A stretch of 64,000 nucleotides of DNA from Pedobacter frigiditerrae (GTDB lineage Bacteria > Bacteroidota > Bacteroidia > Sphingobacteriales > Sphingobacteriaceae): the NCBI RefSeq assembly GCF_004331645.1, contig NZ_SJSK01000001.1, positions 1,116,001-1,180,000 of the forward strand. Reading direction: 5' to 3'. Shown one piece after another: positions 25,176-34,681 of this stretch (its first letter is position 1; the number at the start of each line of letters is the position of its first letter). The position numbers were made by a program, and so were the translations under genes. The notes under the pieces are model-generated. The model saw only the letters and a list, made by a program, of their open reading frames with translations, was not told the DNA's origin and did not search any database.

Positions 25176-25591
25176 ATTTTTCTACTCCTACGGTATTCAG
25201 GTAAAGTAATTATACCTTTCTCAAAATCACATACTTTAATTTCTTTGGAATTTAAATTAACCAACAATCTTAAAGAGGTAGAAAATCGGTCAAAAGTATC
25301 ATGACCGATGCTTACTTCAAAAGTAGACTGCTTCTCAGTATGAAAAACTAATAACGCTAGTTTATCCTTATATTGTTTTTTAAGAGATTGATACTCTTCG
25401 GTATTATCTATAATTCTGTGAATTTTATTATGTACACTATCTGGAATGCTATAGTTTACTTTCTTAACAGTTGGTTCAATAATCAATGGGCTTTTTGTTG
25501 GTGTAGAATTTATGGCTTCAGATTTTTGACTTGCCTTTGGCTTACAGCTTATGATAGTTGAAATGAAGCATATTAACCAAAGATATTTCAT
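25172..25591 (-). CDS. Hypothetical lipoprotein
   Basis: A 139-residue protein with a lipobox (FISTIISC) after a hydrophobic stretch, so it is probably attached to the membrane. The middle has a short helix with KKQYKDKLALLVF and a later VSIGHDTFDRF. I recognise no family. The ATG at 25589-25591 is used, not the TTG at 25597. It runs four bases into the phosphatase-like gene, with which it is co-transcribed. Confidence 0.65.
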   Translation of the reverse strand: MKYLWLICFISTIISCKPKASQKSEAINSTPTKSPLIIEPTVKKVNYSIPDSVHNKIHRIIDNTEEYQSLKKQYKDKLALLVFHTEKQSTFEVSIGHDTFDRFSTSLRLLVNLNSKEIKVCDFEKGIITLPEYRRSRKI

Positions 25592-25604
25592 AGTCAATCT
25601 TTAA

Positions 25605-26249
25605 CTATGCTTTTACTCCAAAGGCCAAATCTCCTGCATCCCCCAATCCTGGTACGATATAAGATTTACTGGTCATCTCTTCATCAATGGCACCTAGCCA
25701 TAAATTTGCTTTAGGCAAGTTTGCTCTCACGTGTTTAACGCCTTCAGTACTTGCAATGGCAGCTACAATATGTAGCTTTTCTATTTTATAGCGATTGATT
25801 AATTCCTTGGCGCAAAGCACCATACTTAATCCAGTGGCCAACATGGGGTCGGCGAGAATTACCGTTTTTCCTTCTAAATCAGGAGCAGAAATATGCTCCA
25901 TCTGAATGATGAAATCTCCACTTTTTTTGGTTTTACGATAAGCGGTAATGAATGCACAATCTGCCTTGTCAAACACATTTAATAAACCTTGCTGCATTGG
26001 TAAACCTGCTCTTAAAATAGTGGCTAAAACAGGTTGTTGTTTTAGAACCTTACTTTTAGCAATACCTAGCGGCGTTTGAGTTTCAATTTCAGTATAAGTT
26101 AGCGACTTGCTGATTTCATAAGCAAAAAACTCACCCAATCGCTCCAAATTTCTGCGAAAACGCATCGAGTCCTTTTGAATGGTTTCATCTCTCATTTCGG
26201 CAACGAAGGTATTGGCAATCGAATTTGTTTTGCTTAAATCGAAAATCAT
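25605..26249 (-). CDS. upp: Uracil phosphoribosyltransferase
   Basis: A 214-residue type I PRTase. The PRPP loop ILADPMLATGLSM near residue 125, the substrate-side region RAGLPMQQGLL and the C-terminal GLGDAGDLAFG (uracil-binding) are diagnostic for Upp. It converts uracil and PRPP to UMP in pyrimidine salvage. The ATG at 26247-26249 gives MIFDLSKTN; a longer reading from 26276 adds nine residues. Eight bases after its stop the same-strand lipoprotein gene ends at 25591-25597. Confidence 0.95.
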   Translation of the reverse strand: MIFDLSKTNSIANTFVAEMRDETIQKDSMRFRRNLERLGEFFAYEISKSLTYTEIETQTPLGIAKSKVLKQQPVLATILRAGLPMQQGLLNVFDKADCAFITAYRKTKKSGDFIIQMEHISAPDLEGKTVILADPMLATGLSMVLCAKELINRYKIEKLHIVAAIASTEGVKHVRANLPKANLWLGAIDEEMTSKSYIVPGLGDAGDLAFGVKA

Positions 26250-26447
26250 ATTATAAATATAAAAAAAAGATTTCAATCCTGACTTGTACCGATTTTATAT
26301 CGGCAGCGTAGTCGAAGGATATCTTTTTACAATCACATTCCTACTCAAAAGGAGACCCTTTAGGACAAAGTCGGAATAATAGAATAATTTTTTTTGTGTT
26401 CTTCGTGTCTTTTGCGGTTAGTATTCGACAAGCTCAGACTGACAAAA
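26250..26447. other. Repeat-rich gap between upp and the deacetylase gene
   Basis: No ORF. Words typical of the small dispersed repeats are present: ATCGGCAGCGTAGTCGAAGG near 26300, CTTTAGGACAAAGTCGG near 26360, TTCGTGTCTTTTGCGGTT near 26403 and TTCGACAAGCTCAGACTGAC near 26430. They look like remnants of palindromic elements of the kind seen at 24750-24847. Confidence 0.45.
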
Positions 26448-27755
26448 CTAACCTAAAGAATTCTTCAACATTTCATCGTAAACAGTTTTCCAGCCTTTCC
26501 ATTTGCCACTTTCAGATAACGATTCATTATGCCATAAGCTACAAAATGTTCCATTTACCAATTTAACATTCGACATTAACTCATCCACTTTCGCAATAGC
26601 CTCAACAGGATTTAACTTTAGGTATTGTTGTAAAGTTACATCCATCACGGCAAACGGATGTATTTTTAAATAAGTTTGTTTTTCCAACTGTAAATCATAC
26701 CAAAAAAATGAGGTGCAGGTACCAGCTCTAAAACCAACTTGAGAAGCATAACCCATCGAATAATCGTGATTAATGCCAGCTTTTATTAACTGTAAATAGG
26801 TTTGTGGTAAATGTATCTTTAAAAAATGTTGCCTAGAAGAGTCAATTTTTTTCTTAGTAATTTCTTGTAAAGCTATTAGCTCTTCTGTAATCTTTTTTGT
26901 TTCGATATTGGACGCATAAGATGGATGAATCCCAATTTGTGCCGTTTGAGCAATTTCACTAATGAGGGTTTTGAAGACTTCGTCTTCTGGATTTATATTT
27001 TGGTCAAATTCTTCGTGACCTTGCCTTGCCAATAAAAAGAAAAAGATAGGCTGTAATCTGTATTGTTCGTGAATTGCAGCTAAATATTCATAAGTATCGA
27101 AAGGGTCGTTTTGCCCAAGTCCGGTTTTTATAATGTCTACAATTTTTTCTGTGTTTAAATTTACAGCGGCCTTAATTATTCGAGCAGTATTTTTCACTAA
27201 TCCACTCGATTTAAATTGGAAAGCCCTATCAACATCAACAGTTGGCACAAATTGGAATTTCCTTCTGCCGAATGTTAAGGTAGGAAACTGCTTAACTAAA
27301 ATGTTCTTTAAGATAATTGCCCAATTATCAATAATTGGTATTTTTAGAACATCTAATTTATACTGTAAACTTAACTCTGCCGGGTAACGCTGATGTTCAT
27401 CGGCCTCAAAAGGTAAATACTCTTCATATCTGCTCAAAAAATAAAATGAAGCAGCAAAAACGTCAAAAGGTAAAGCGCTATTATCAACCCTGAAAGGAAC
27501 TTGCTGCTCGCCAAATTCTGTTAATTGCATCTCAATTGCCTCAACCTTGTGTTTTAATAAAAGTGGAGAGCAGCCAAAGAAAAGTTCATCGGCCAACGGC
27601 AAATCATTATAACTGAATTTTGGCAAGCTACTTTTAGCAAAGTCTGCAACAATGCTTGTAAATTCAAAATCGCAAATCAGAATCTCCCTGAAAATAAAAT
27701 TGAATATATATTTTATCCTTGGAGTAACTTTTGGGGTGTAAACTAACAACGGCAT
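26448..27755 (-). CDS. Polysaccharide deacetylase family protein (DUF7033-like)
   Basis: A 435-residue protein. The C-terminal half has the deacetylase-type order: TVDVDRAFQF as motif 1 (the metal aspartate), a helical insert, QIGIHPSY (motif 2, the metal histidine) and SSRQHFLKIHLP. The N-terminal half (about 1-170) is an additional domain common in Bacteroidota forms. Such enzymes remove acetyl groups from GlcNAc-type residues. No clear signal peptide was seen, so the location is uncertain. It faces a repeat-rich gap on its 3' side and stands alone. The exact substrate is not evident. Confidence 0.83.
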   Translation of the reverse strand: MPLLVYTPKVTPRIKYIFNFIFREILICDFEFTSIVADFAKSSLPKFSYNDLPLADELFFGCSPLLLKHKVEAIEMQLTEFGEQQVPFRVDNSALPFDVFAASFYFLSRYEEYLPFEADEHQRYPAELSLQYKLDVLKIPIIDNWAIILKNILVKQFPTLTFGRRKFQFVPTVDVDRAFQFKSSGLVKNTARIIKAAVNLNTEKIVDIIKTGLGQNDPFDTYEYLAAIHEQYRLQPIFFFLLARQGHEEFDQNINPEDEVFKTLISEIAQTAQIGIHPSYASNIETKKITEELIALQEITKKKIDSSRQHFLKIHLPQTYLQLIKAGINHDYSMGYASQVGFRAGTCTSFFWYDLQLEKQTYLKIHPFAVMDVTLQQYLKLNPVEAIAKVDELMSNVKLVNGTFCSLWHNESLSESGKWKGWKTVYDEMLKNSLG

Positions 27756-27834
27756 AATTGCTTAAAGGTAATCCCTTAAAGTTAAATTTGTAGTCAGGAA
27801 TTGTAATATTTTTAATTATAAGATAATCGGTTTG

Positions 27835-28344
27835 CTAGAAAGCAACATTCAATCCCTTGTTAGGATAATTTGCCCTTACGCTTTTTCTTGTTGCTGCATT
27901 TACTACATGTAGGATGTTCATTTGGTCATCAAATAAATCATACAAAATGGTATTCGTTAAGTTTAAGCTTTGCAATGATGATATATTATCAATCTCAAAA
28001 TAAATATTTGTAGCCTCATTATCTTTCTCAAAACCCACATAAGTTGCAGTTAAATTTTTTCCGTTAACTTTATAGTGAAGATTGGCGTTAATATATTTTT
28101 TAACTAGTTCATCCATTGCGGTATGCATCGTTTGTTTATTCAAATCAACTTTTGTTTTGAACTGTTTTGCCAATACTGTTTCAAAATCATCAGTAAAGAT
28201 TCGACAACTAATCTCTAAGCTTTTTTCTTTTGAGTTAAATTCTATCTCTGTTGTGCTCACATGGAGTGGATGTTTGCCTGATGGTTCCAAAAACAATGGA
28301 AAAATCATTAAAACAAGTAACAATTTTGAATAGATAGCCGTCAT
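27835..28344 (-). CDS. DUF6702 family protein (secreted)
   Basis: A 169-residue protein with a hydrophobic signal-like N terminus (SKLLLVLMIFPLFL) and a KHPLHVSTTEIEFN start of the mature part, followed by beta strands (LEISCRIFTDDFE). This opening is typical of DUF6702. It is divergent from the HupE/UreJ gene, 88 bp away, and the two plus an M1 peptidase recur together in Bacteroidota, so a shared metal- or copper-related role in the periplasm is possible. Function not established. Confidence 0.82.
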   Translation of the reverse strand: MTAIYSKLLLVLMIFPLFLEPSGKHPLHVSTTEIEFNSKEKSLEISCRIFTDDFETVLAKQFKTKVDLNKQTMHTAMDELVKKYINANLHYKVNGKNLTATYVGFEKDNEATNIYFEIDNISSLQSLNLTNTILYDLFDDQMNILHVVNAATRKSVRANYPNKGLNVAF

Positions 28345-28432
28345 TTGCTTGCGATTTTGTTAAAATGATAAAAAAGAATTTATTTTTAGCGTGTCAAAAA
28401 TAACAAAGCTATCCGAATAACACACATTCATT

Positions 28433-29017
28433 ATGCCATTAACAGATTTTCTGTTTTATTTTAAGTTAGGTTGGTCACACATTGTAAGTTTAGATGCCCT
28501 AGACCATCAACTATTTATACTGGCACTAGTAACTGTTTATACTGCTAAAAACCTAAAACAGGTTTTGATTCTGGTAACGGCTTTTACAATTGGGCATTCC
28601 TTAACCTTGTTGTTAAGTGTTTTAGATGTGATAAGATTTGAAAGTAAATGGGTTGAGTTTTTAATTCCTTGTACCATATTCTTTACAGCGCTAAGTAATC
28701 TCTTTAAAAAGGATTTTTCCAGAAAAGCAGTAAATACAAATTACTATCTTGCATTACTGTTTGGGCTAGTTCATGGAATGGGATTTGCAAACTCAGTAAG
28801 AATGATGTTAGCCAAGGACCAAAATATTGGTTGGGGCTTATTTGGTTTTAATGTTGGTTTAGAAGTTGGACAGATAGCTTTTGTAATCATCATTTTATTT
28901 GCAACTTGGATTGGCCTATCTTTTTTTAGAATTAAGAGAAGAGATTGGGTTATATTTTTATCGGCAGCCGTGTTTAGCCTGGCTTTAAAAATGGCTTTAG
29001 AGAGAATTCCTTATTAA
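28433..29017 (+). CDS. HupE/UreJ-family membrane protein
   Basis: A 194-residue protein with about six helices, starting LDALDHQLFILALVTVYT. HupE/UreJ proteins are implicated in nickel or cobalt entry for hydrogenase and urease, though the ion is not proven for this branch. Conserved histidines and acidic residues (LDALDHQ, GLVHGMGFA) lie in or near the helices, as in the family. The next gene, the M1 peptidase, starts 10 bp after its stop on the same strand. DUF6702 is divergent, so the three form one module. Confidence 0.9.
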   Translation: MPLTDFLFYFKLGWSHIVSLDALDHQLFILALVTVYTAKNLKQVLILVTAFTIGHSLTLLLSVLDVIRFESKWVEFLIPCTIFFTALSNLFKKDFSRKAVNTNYYLALLFGLVHGMGFANSVRMMLAKDQNIGWGLFGFNVGLEVGQIAFVIIILFATWIGLSFFRIKRRDWVIFLSAAVFSLALKMALERIPY

Positions 29018-29027
29018 TCAATATACG

Positions 29028-31436
29028 ATGAATAAATTTTACAAACTTTTCAGTTTATTGGCAATAACAAGTCAAATTGCCGTTGCCCAAAATATTTTGA
29101 ATAATCCTGGTAGCAACCACGGAAATAAATTCGAACAATTGGGTACAATCTTGAATACGCCAAACGAACAGCGTACAGCAAGTGGTGCACCTGGTATAAA
29201 ATATTGGCAACAACGTGCCGATTATAACATTAAGTGTGAACTTGATGAAAAAGCACTAACCTTAAATGGAAGTGAAACAATTACCTATCATAATAATTCA
29301 CCAGATGTGTTAACCTACATTTGGATTCAATTAGATGAGAATGAGCACAACAATTTAAGAAATGCAGGCTATCAGAATAGTAGCAGAATGCCTGCTGGTG
29401 CTACTACAGCACAGGTTGATAATTTGGCGCCAAAAACAGAAAGCAATGGTTATGGTATTGCTATCAAAAAGTTAACTGATGCTACAGGCAAAAAATTAAG
29501 TTATACCATCAACAAAACAATGATGCGTATCGAAATCCCTGCTTTAAAATCAGGTGCAGTATTTGTTTTTAATATCGATTGGAGCTATAAAATTACGGAT
29601 AGAATTGCTGGCGGTGGTCGTGGTGGCTATGAATTTTTCCCTGCTGATGGAAATCATCTTTTTACAATGGCACAATGGTTTCCACGTTTGTGTGTGTACA
29701 GTGATTTTCAAGGATGGCAAAATCATCAATTTACTGGAAGAGGTGAGTTCGCTTTAACTTTTGGAAATTATAATGTGCAAATGACCGTTCCTGCTGACCA
29801 TATGGTTGGTTCAACTGGAGAATGCCTTAACTATAGTGCAGTTCTAACGCCAACTCAATTGGCAAGATACAACAAAGCTAAAACGAGTACTATTGCACCT
29901 GTTGAGATTGTAACTTTAGCAGAAGCAAAAGCGGCTGAAGCCAAAAAATCTGAAGCTAAAAAAACTTGGGTTTTCCAAGCAAATAACGTTCGTGATTTTG
30001 CGTGGACATCTTCTCGTAAATTTGTTTGGGATGCCATGGCACAACCAATTGCTGGTAAAAATGTAATGTGTATGAGCTTTTATGGAAAGGAAGCTTACAG
30101 CCTATACAGTAAATTCTCTTCTCGTGCAGTTGCACATACTATTAAAACTTATTCAGATTTTACCATCCCTTATCCATATCCAGTTGCTCAAAGTATAGAG
30201 GCGGCTAATGGAATGGAATATCCAATGATTTGTTTCAACTATGGTCGTACAGATGCTGATGGAACTTATAGCGAAAGCACTAAAAACGGAATGCTAGGAG
30301 TAGTTATCCATGAAGTAGGGCACAACTTTTTCCCGATGATTATCAATAGTGATGAACGTCAATGGACTTGGATGGATGAGGGTTTAAATTCATTTGTAGA
30401 GTATTTAACCGAAGAACTTTGGGATAATAAATTTCCAAGCAAAAAAGGCCCTGCTTATACAATCGTGCCTTATATGAAATTACCAAAAGACCAGTTAGAG
30501 CCAATCATGTCTAACTCTGAGAACATTGTAAACTTTGGGCCAAATGCTTACTCAAAACCTGCAACCGGTTTAAATATTCTTCGCGAAACAATTATGGGTC
30601 GTGAATTATTTGACTATGCTTTTAAAGAATATTCTAGAAGATGGGCATTTAGACATCCAACTCCTGCAGATTTATTTAGAACAATGGAAGATGCGAGTGG
30701 CGAAGACCTAGATTGGTTCTGGAGAGGTTGGTTTTATGGTACTGACCCGGTTGATATTTCTTTAGATAGTGTAAGATATGCTAAACCAGATTTTTCTACC
30801 ACAGCAGCAGGTGGTGCAGGTAGATTTGGTGGTGGCAATAGACCAGGTGGCGTTAGAGTTGATCCTCCAGCAGTAAATGCTTTTGAGGACATCTCTAAAA
30901 TTAGAAACCGCCAAGATGCGAACATTAAGTTTTATACGGATAAAGATTTAGCCGCAAGAGATTTTTACTGGAAATATGATAGAGGTTTAACAACTGTTGA
31001 TACAACTTTAGCAGCTCGTCCGCAAGTTCAACCAGCTAGATTGCCAATGGAAGAATTTAGAGCAGATGAAAAGGCTAAATATGGTAACAAATTTTTTTAC
31101 GAGTTAAATTTCAGTAACAAAGGTGGGTTGGTGATGCCAATTATTGTAGAGTTTACATTTAAAGATGGTACAAAATTGATGGATAGAATTCCGGCTCAAA
31201 TTTGGAGATTAAATGAATTGAAAACTTCTAAATTCTATGTTCATGACAAAGAAGTAGCATCAATTAAATTAGACCCATTGCGCGAAACAGCAGATATTGA
31301 TGAAACCAATAATGCTTGGGGCGGTGGTTCAACACCATCTAAATTCCAATTGTTCAAAATGCGTGCAGGCGGAGCACCAGCAAGAGGACAATCAGTTGGC
31401 TCGAACCCTATGCAAATGGAAAAGAAATCTAAATAG
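29028..31436 (+). CDS. M1-family zinc metallopeptidase
   Basis: An 802-residue secreted protease. Signal peptide ends near QIAVA-QN. The zinc motif is HEVGHNFFP (H428, E429, H432) with the third ligand in WMDEGLNSF, the gluzincin HExxH-E pattern of M1 aminopeptidases. The upstream region has the beta-rich N-terminal domain and the substrate-side motif YSANGMEYP (here AANGMEYP). Bacteroidota M1 proteins of this subgroup lack the typical GxMEN of true aminopeptidase N. A glycine/arginine-rich insert follows the core. It closes the HupE/DUF6702 module. Confidence 0.92.
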   Translation: MNKFYKLFSLLAITSQIAVAQNILNNPGSNHGNKFEQLGTILNTPNEQRTASGAPGIKYWQQRADYNIKCELDEKALTLNGSETITYHNNSPDVLTYIWIQLDENEHNNLRNAGYQNSSRMPAGATTAQVDNLAPKTESNGYGIAIKKLTDATGKKLSYTINKTMMRIEIPALKSGAVFVFNIDWSYKITDRIAGGGRGGYEFFPADGNHLFTMAQWFPRLCVYSDFQGWQNHQFTGRGEFALTFGNYNVQMTVPADHMVGSTGECLNYSAVLTPTQLARYNKAKTSTIAPVEIVTLAEAKAAEAKKSEAKKTWVFQANNVRDFAWTSSRKFVWDAMAQPIAGKNVMCMSFYGKEAYSLYSKFSSRAVAHTIKTYSDFTIPYPYPVAQSIEAANGMEYPMICFNYGRTDADGTYSESTKNGMLGVVIHEVGHNFFPMIINSDERQWTWMDEGLNSFVEYLTEELWDNKFPSKKGPAYTIVPYMKLPKDQLEPIMSNSENIVNFGPNAYSKPATGLNILRETIMGRELFDYAFKEYSRRWAFRHPTPADLFRTMEDASGEDLDWFWRGWFYGTDPVDISLDSVRYAKPDFSTTAAGGAGRFGGGNRPGGVRVDPPAVNAFEDISKIRNRQDANIKFYTDKDLAARDFYWKYDRGLTTVDTTLAARPQVQPARLPMEEFRADEKAKYGNKFFYELNFSNKGGLVMPIIVEFTFKDGTKLMDRIPAQIWRLNELKTSKFYVHDKEVASIKLDPLRETADIDETNNAWGGGSTPSKFQLFKMRAGGAPARGQSVGSNPMQMEKKSK

Positions 31437-31485
31437 TATCGAGTATATAGTATCAAGTAGCAAGACTTGATACTTCTAAAATAAG

Positions 31486-31515
31486 AACCCGAAGAAATAA
31501 CGCTTCGGGTTTTTT
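31486..31515 (+). terminator. Terminator after the M1 peptidase gene
   Basis: AACCCGAAG pairs with CTTCGGGTT over an 8-nt loop, followed by a T run. A second hairpin just before it (AGTATCAAGT/ACTTGATACT, about 31449-31473) belongs to another small repeat type. The following stretch to 31640 is pyrimidine-rich with no ORF. Confidence 0.85.
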
Positions 31516-31651
31516 GTTTCATAGAATAAATCTTTACTCCTTGCTCTTTGTTCCTTTATCCTAAAGCCAAACTTTCCCTTATTATCATTGTTCTCCCATC
31601 TTTCAGCTTTAGTCTTTAATCTTTCAGCTTCAAAACTTATCTTTACCTACA

Positions 31652-33688
31652 ATGAAGTTCAAATTAGTATCAGAATATAAACCAACTGGCGATCAGCCTA
31701 ATGCAATCAAACAACTTGTTGAAGGTGTTAATGCAGATGAGAATTATCAAACTCTATTAGGCGTTACAGGTTCTGGGAAAACTTTCACGGTTGCTAACGT
31801 AATCGAGCAAACTCAAAAACCAACCCTAATCTTAAGTCACAATAAAACTTTAGCGGCACAACTTTACGGAGAATTTAAGCAGTTCTTTCCAGAAAATGCA
31901 GTTAACTATTTTGTTTCGTATTACGATTATTACCAGCCAGAAGCTTATATGCCTACCACCAATACTTACATCGAAAAAGATTTAAGTATCAATGAGGAAA
32001 TAGAAAAATTGAGGTTAAGAACTACCTCAGCATTAATGTCTGGGCGTAGAGATGTAATTGTGGTTTCATCCATTTCTTGTATTTATGGTATGGGAAACCC
32101 AGAAGATTTTTCGAAATCTGTATTCCGCTTTGCGGTAGGTACGAGAATTAGTAGAAACTCTTTTTTACATAGCTTGGTAGAGATTTTATATGCTCGAACC
32201 ATTAACGATTTTAAACGAGGGACCTTTAGGGTAAAAGGAGATACAGTAGATATTTTCCCAGCTTATCTGGATAGTGCCTATAGAATTTCTTTTTTTGGTG
32301 ATGATATTGAGGAGCTTTCAGTTATCGACCCAATTACTGGCAAAACATTAGAGAAGTTAGAAGACATGGCGATTTATCCAGCCAACCTTTTCGTAACGCC
32401 GAAAGAAAAGTTCAATTCATCTATTTGGGGTATTCAAGAAGAATTAGAATTGCGTAAAAACCAATTATTAAACGATAGACAATTACTCGAAGCAAAACGA
32501 TTGGAAGAAAGGGTAAACTTCGATATCGAAATGATGAAAGAACTAGGTTATTGTTCTGGAATAGAGAACTACTCTAGATTTTTCGATGGTCGCTCTCCTG
32601 GTATGCGTCCTTTCTGTTTGTTAGATTATTTTCCAGATGACTATTTAATGGTGATAGATGAAAGCCATGTAACCGTTCCGCAAATTAGAGCGATGTATGG
32701 TGGAGATAGGTCTCGTAAAATGAGCTTGGTAGAATATGGTTTCCGTTTACCTTCTGCGTTAGATAATCGCCCGTTAAATTTTGATGAATTTGAACGCTTA
32801 GCCCCTCAGACTATTTACGTAAGTGCTACTCCGGCAGATTATGAGTTAGAAAAAACTGATGGTGTAGTAATAGAGCAAGTAATTAGACCAACGGGATTAT
32901 TAGACCCAATTATAGAAGTTCGTCCTGCAATAAATCAAGTTGATGATTTATTGGACGAAATTGATAAAACCATTAAAATGGGCGACCGTATTTTGGTAAC
33001 AACCTTAACCAAACGCATGGCGGAAGAGTTGACCAAATATATGGACAGATTAAATATCAAATGCCGTTACATTCACTCTGAGGTTAAGACACTAGATCGT
33101 GTAGAAATTTTACGTGACTTGCGTTTGGGCGTATTTGATGTTTTGATAGGAATTAATCTTTTACGTGAAGGATTAGATTTGCCAGAAGTTAGTTTGGTAG
33201 CAATTTTGGATGCCGATAAAGAAGGTTTTTTAAGGTCGGATAGAGCATTGATACAAACTATTGGTCGAGCCGCTCGTAATGACAGAGGCCGAGTAATCAT
33301 GTATGCAGATAATATGACACAGTCGATGGAAAGAACCATTGATGAGACCAATAGACGTAGGGAAAAACAAGTTGCTTATAATTTAGAACACGGAATTACA
33401 CCTAAAACGGTTGGTAAAACGAGGGAAGAAATCATAGAGCAAAGTTCTGTTTTAGATTTCTCTGAAAGTAAAGCTAGAAACAAAGCTTATGTAGAAATTG
33501 ATGAAGTAAGCATCGCTGCCGACCCAATTGTACAGTACATGACTAAACCTGAAATGCAAAAAGCCATAGACAAAACCAGAAAAGACATGCAAAAAGCAGC
33601 TAAGGAAATGGATTTCTTAATGGCAGCCCGCATGCGTGATGAAATGTTTGCTTTGGAAAAAGTATTCGCTGAACGATTTGAAAAATAA
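31652..33688 (+). CDS. uvrB: Excinuclease ABC subunit B
   Basis: A 678-residue DNA-repair helicase of standard length. Walker A GVTGSGKT near residue 40, the DNA-insertion beta-hairpin region YYDYYQPEAYMP near 92, the DEAD-like VIDESHVTVPQ, motif VI GRAARNDRGRV and a C-terminal UVR (UvrC-binding) domain (AAKEMDFLMAARMRDEM) are present. With UvrA and UvrC it removes bulky lesions. It stands alone; uvrA is not in this window. No clear terminator is seen, but a GTCATCCTGAG repeat word lies 18 nt after the stop. Confidence 0.98.
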   Translation: MKFKLVSEYKPTGDQPNAIKQLVEGVNADENYQTLLGVTGSGKTFTVANVIEQTQKPTLILSHNKTLAAQLYGEFKQFFPENAVNYFVSYYDYYQPEAYMPTTNTYIEKDLSINEEIEKLRLRTTSALMSGRRDVIVVSSISCIYGMGNPEDFSKSVFRFAVGTRISRNSFLHSLVEILYARTINDFKRGTFRVKGDTVDIFPAYLDSAYRISFFGDDIEELSVIDPITGKTLEKLEDMAIYPANLFVTPKEKFNSSIWGIQEELELRKNQLLNDRQLLEAKRLEERVNFDIEMMKELGYCSGIENYSRFFDGRSPGMRPFCLLDYFPDDYLMVIDESHVTVPQIRAMYGGDRSRKMSLVEYGFRLPSALDNRPLNFDEFERLAPQTIYVSATPADYELEKTDGVVIEQVIRPTGLLDPIIEVRPAINQVDDLLDEIDKTIKMGDRILVTTLTKRMAEELTKYMDRLNIKCRYIHSEVKTLDRVEILRDLRLGVFDVLIGINLLREGLDLPEVSLVAILDADKEGFLRSDRALIQTIGRAARNDRGRVIMYADNMTQSMERTIDETNRRREKQVAYNLEHGITPKTVGKTREEIIEQSSVLDFSESKARNKAYVEIDEVSIAADPIVQYMTKPEMQKAIDKTRKDMQKAAKEMDFLMAARMRDEMFALEKVFAERFEK

Positions 33689-33778
33689 TATTTTTTAGAC
33701 TGTCATCCTGAGCTTGTCTAAGGATAGGTGTCTAAAATAAGTCTCATATCTCACATCTTAATACTCACATCTAAAATT

Positions 33779-33976
33779 ATGCAAGGACAAAACAGAAAAG
33801 ATATTTATCCAGGATTAGAAGTTGGCATCATCCTTAAAAAAGACCAACGAAATGGAAATGTAACCTACGGCGTGGTTGCAGCGTTATTAACTTCATCAGC
33901 ATTTCATTCAAGAGGAATAAAAGTTAAGCTAGAAGATGGACAAATAGGAAGGGTTTGCGAAATAGTTGAAGAATAA
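33779..33976 (+). CDS. YwbE-family protein
   Basis: A 65-residue cytoplasmic protein: QNRKDIYPGLEVGIILKKDQ followed by YGVVAALLTSSAFHSRGIKVKLEDGQIGRV. This is the conserved sequence of the YwbE family (COG4895-like), small proteins of unknown function with an SH3-like fold; nucleic-acid binding is a suggestion for the family only. The ATG at 33779 gives a family-length product; an upstream reading from 33728 adds 17 residues with no likeness. Confidence 0.87.
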   Translation: MQGQNRKDIYPGLEVGIILKKDQRNGNVTYGVVAALLTSSAFHSRGIKVKLEDGQIGRVCEIVEE

Positions 33977-34074
33977 AGTGCCATTAGCTCCCACGGATTA
34001 TCCTATCGGCTGGTGTCTCACCTGACGAAAAAAGAGTAATTATGGATTCTGAATAATTTGTTCATCTTCATTTT

Positions 34075-34593
34075 ATGAAAAGATTTATACTACTTATTGC
34101 ATTAATTTCCCTTGGATTTAAAGGCTTTGCACAAAATACAGATTCAACAAAAACTGTAAAAAAAGAGCCTGTAATTTGCTTATGCTGCGGTCCAATAGAC
34201 CCAGCAAAACAACCAACTTATGTAATCAATGGAATAGTTGTAATTCCAGATTTCTTTCAATTCTTAAATCCTAATGAAATTGAATCAATAGATGTTGTTA
34301 AAAATGCGGCTGCTGCAGATTTAAATATCTCAAATAAGAATGGTACAATTATCATTAAGATGAAAAAGAACATCAAATGGATTTCTCTAACATCAATCCT
34401 TGCTAAAAATAGAGTGAAACCGACCAATAGAAATCTTCCAATTTACTATAAAGATAAGGTGCTAAAGGCCGATTCTTTATTGGCTTCAAATCTAAAACAG
34501 TTTCAGGTTACATTGCAAAACAATAATTCAGAAAAACTTGATAATGCTACTATTGTTGGGAAATACCTATTGATTTCTGAAACTAGTAAATGA
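34075..34593 (+). CDS. Secreted protein resembling an orphan TonB-receptor plug
   Basis: A 172-residue protein with a signal peptide (LLIALISLGFKGFA). Residues about 34-40 hold a cysteine cluster (ICLCCGP). Residues 47-97 (YVINGIVV, then NPNEIESIDVVKNAAA and NGTIIIKMKK) copy the order of the TonB-dependent receptor plug motif in which a named ligand (DG), a 'sIeVLKdaaa' strand and an 'nGvIiItTk' strand follow in sequence, but no barrel follows. The rest looks unstructured. Could be a diverged plug fragment, an anti-sigma or signalling partner, or an independent fold. Function unknown. Confidence 0.6.
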   Translation: MKRFILLIALISLGFKGFAQNTDSTKTVKKEPVICLCCGPIDPAKQPTYVINGIVVIPDFFQFLNPNEIESIDVVKNAAAADLNISNKNGTIIIKMKKNIKWISLTSILAKNRVKPTNRNLPIYYKDKVLKADSLLASNLKQFQVTLQNNNSEKLDNATIVGKYLLISETSK

Positions 34594-34681
34594 TTTCTTT
34601 TGTAATCCCATTGCAATTATCTTTTTAAAAAGTAACAAAAAATAAAACTGCTCGTCTATATTTGTGTTAATAATTTAATAT

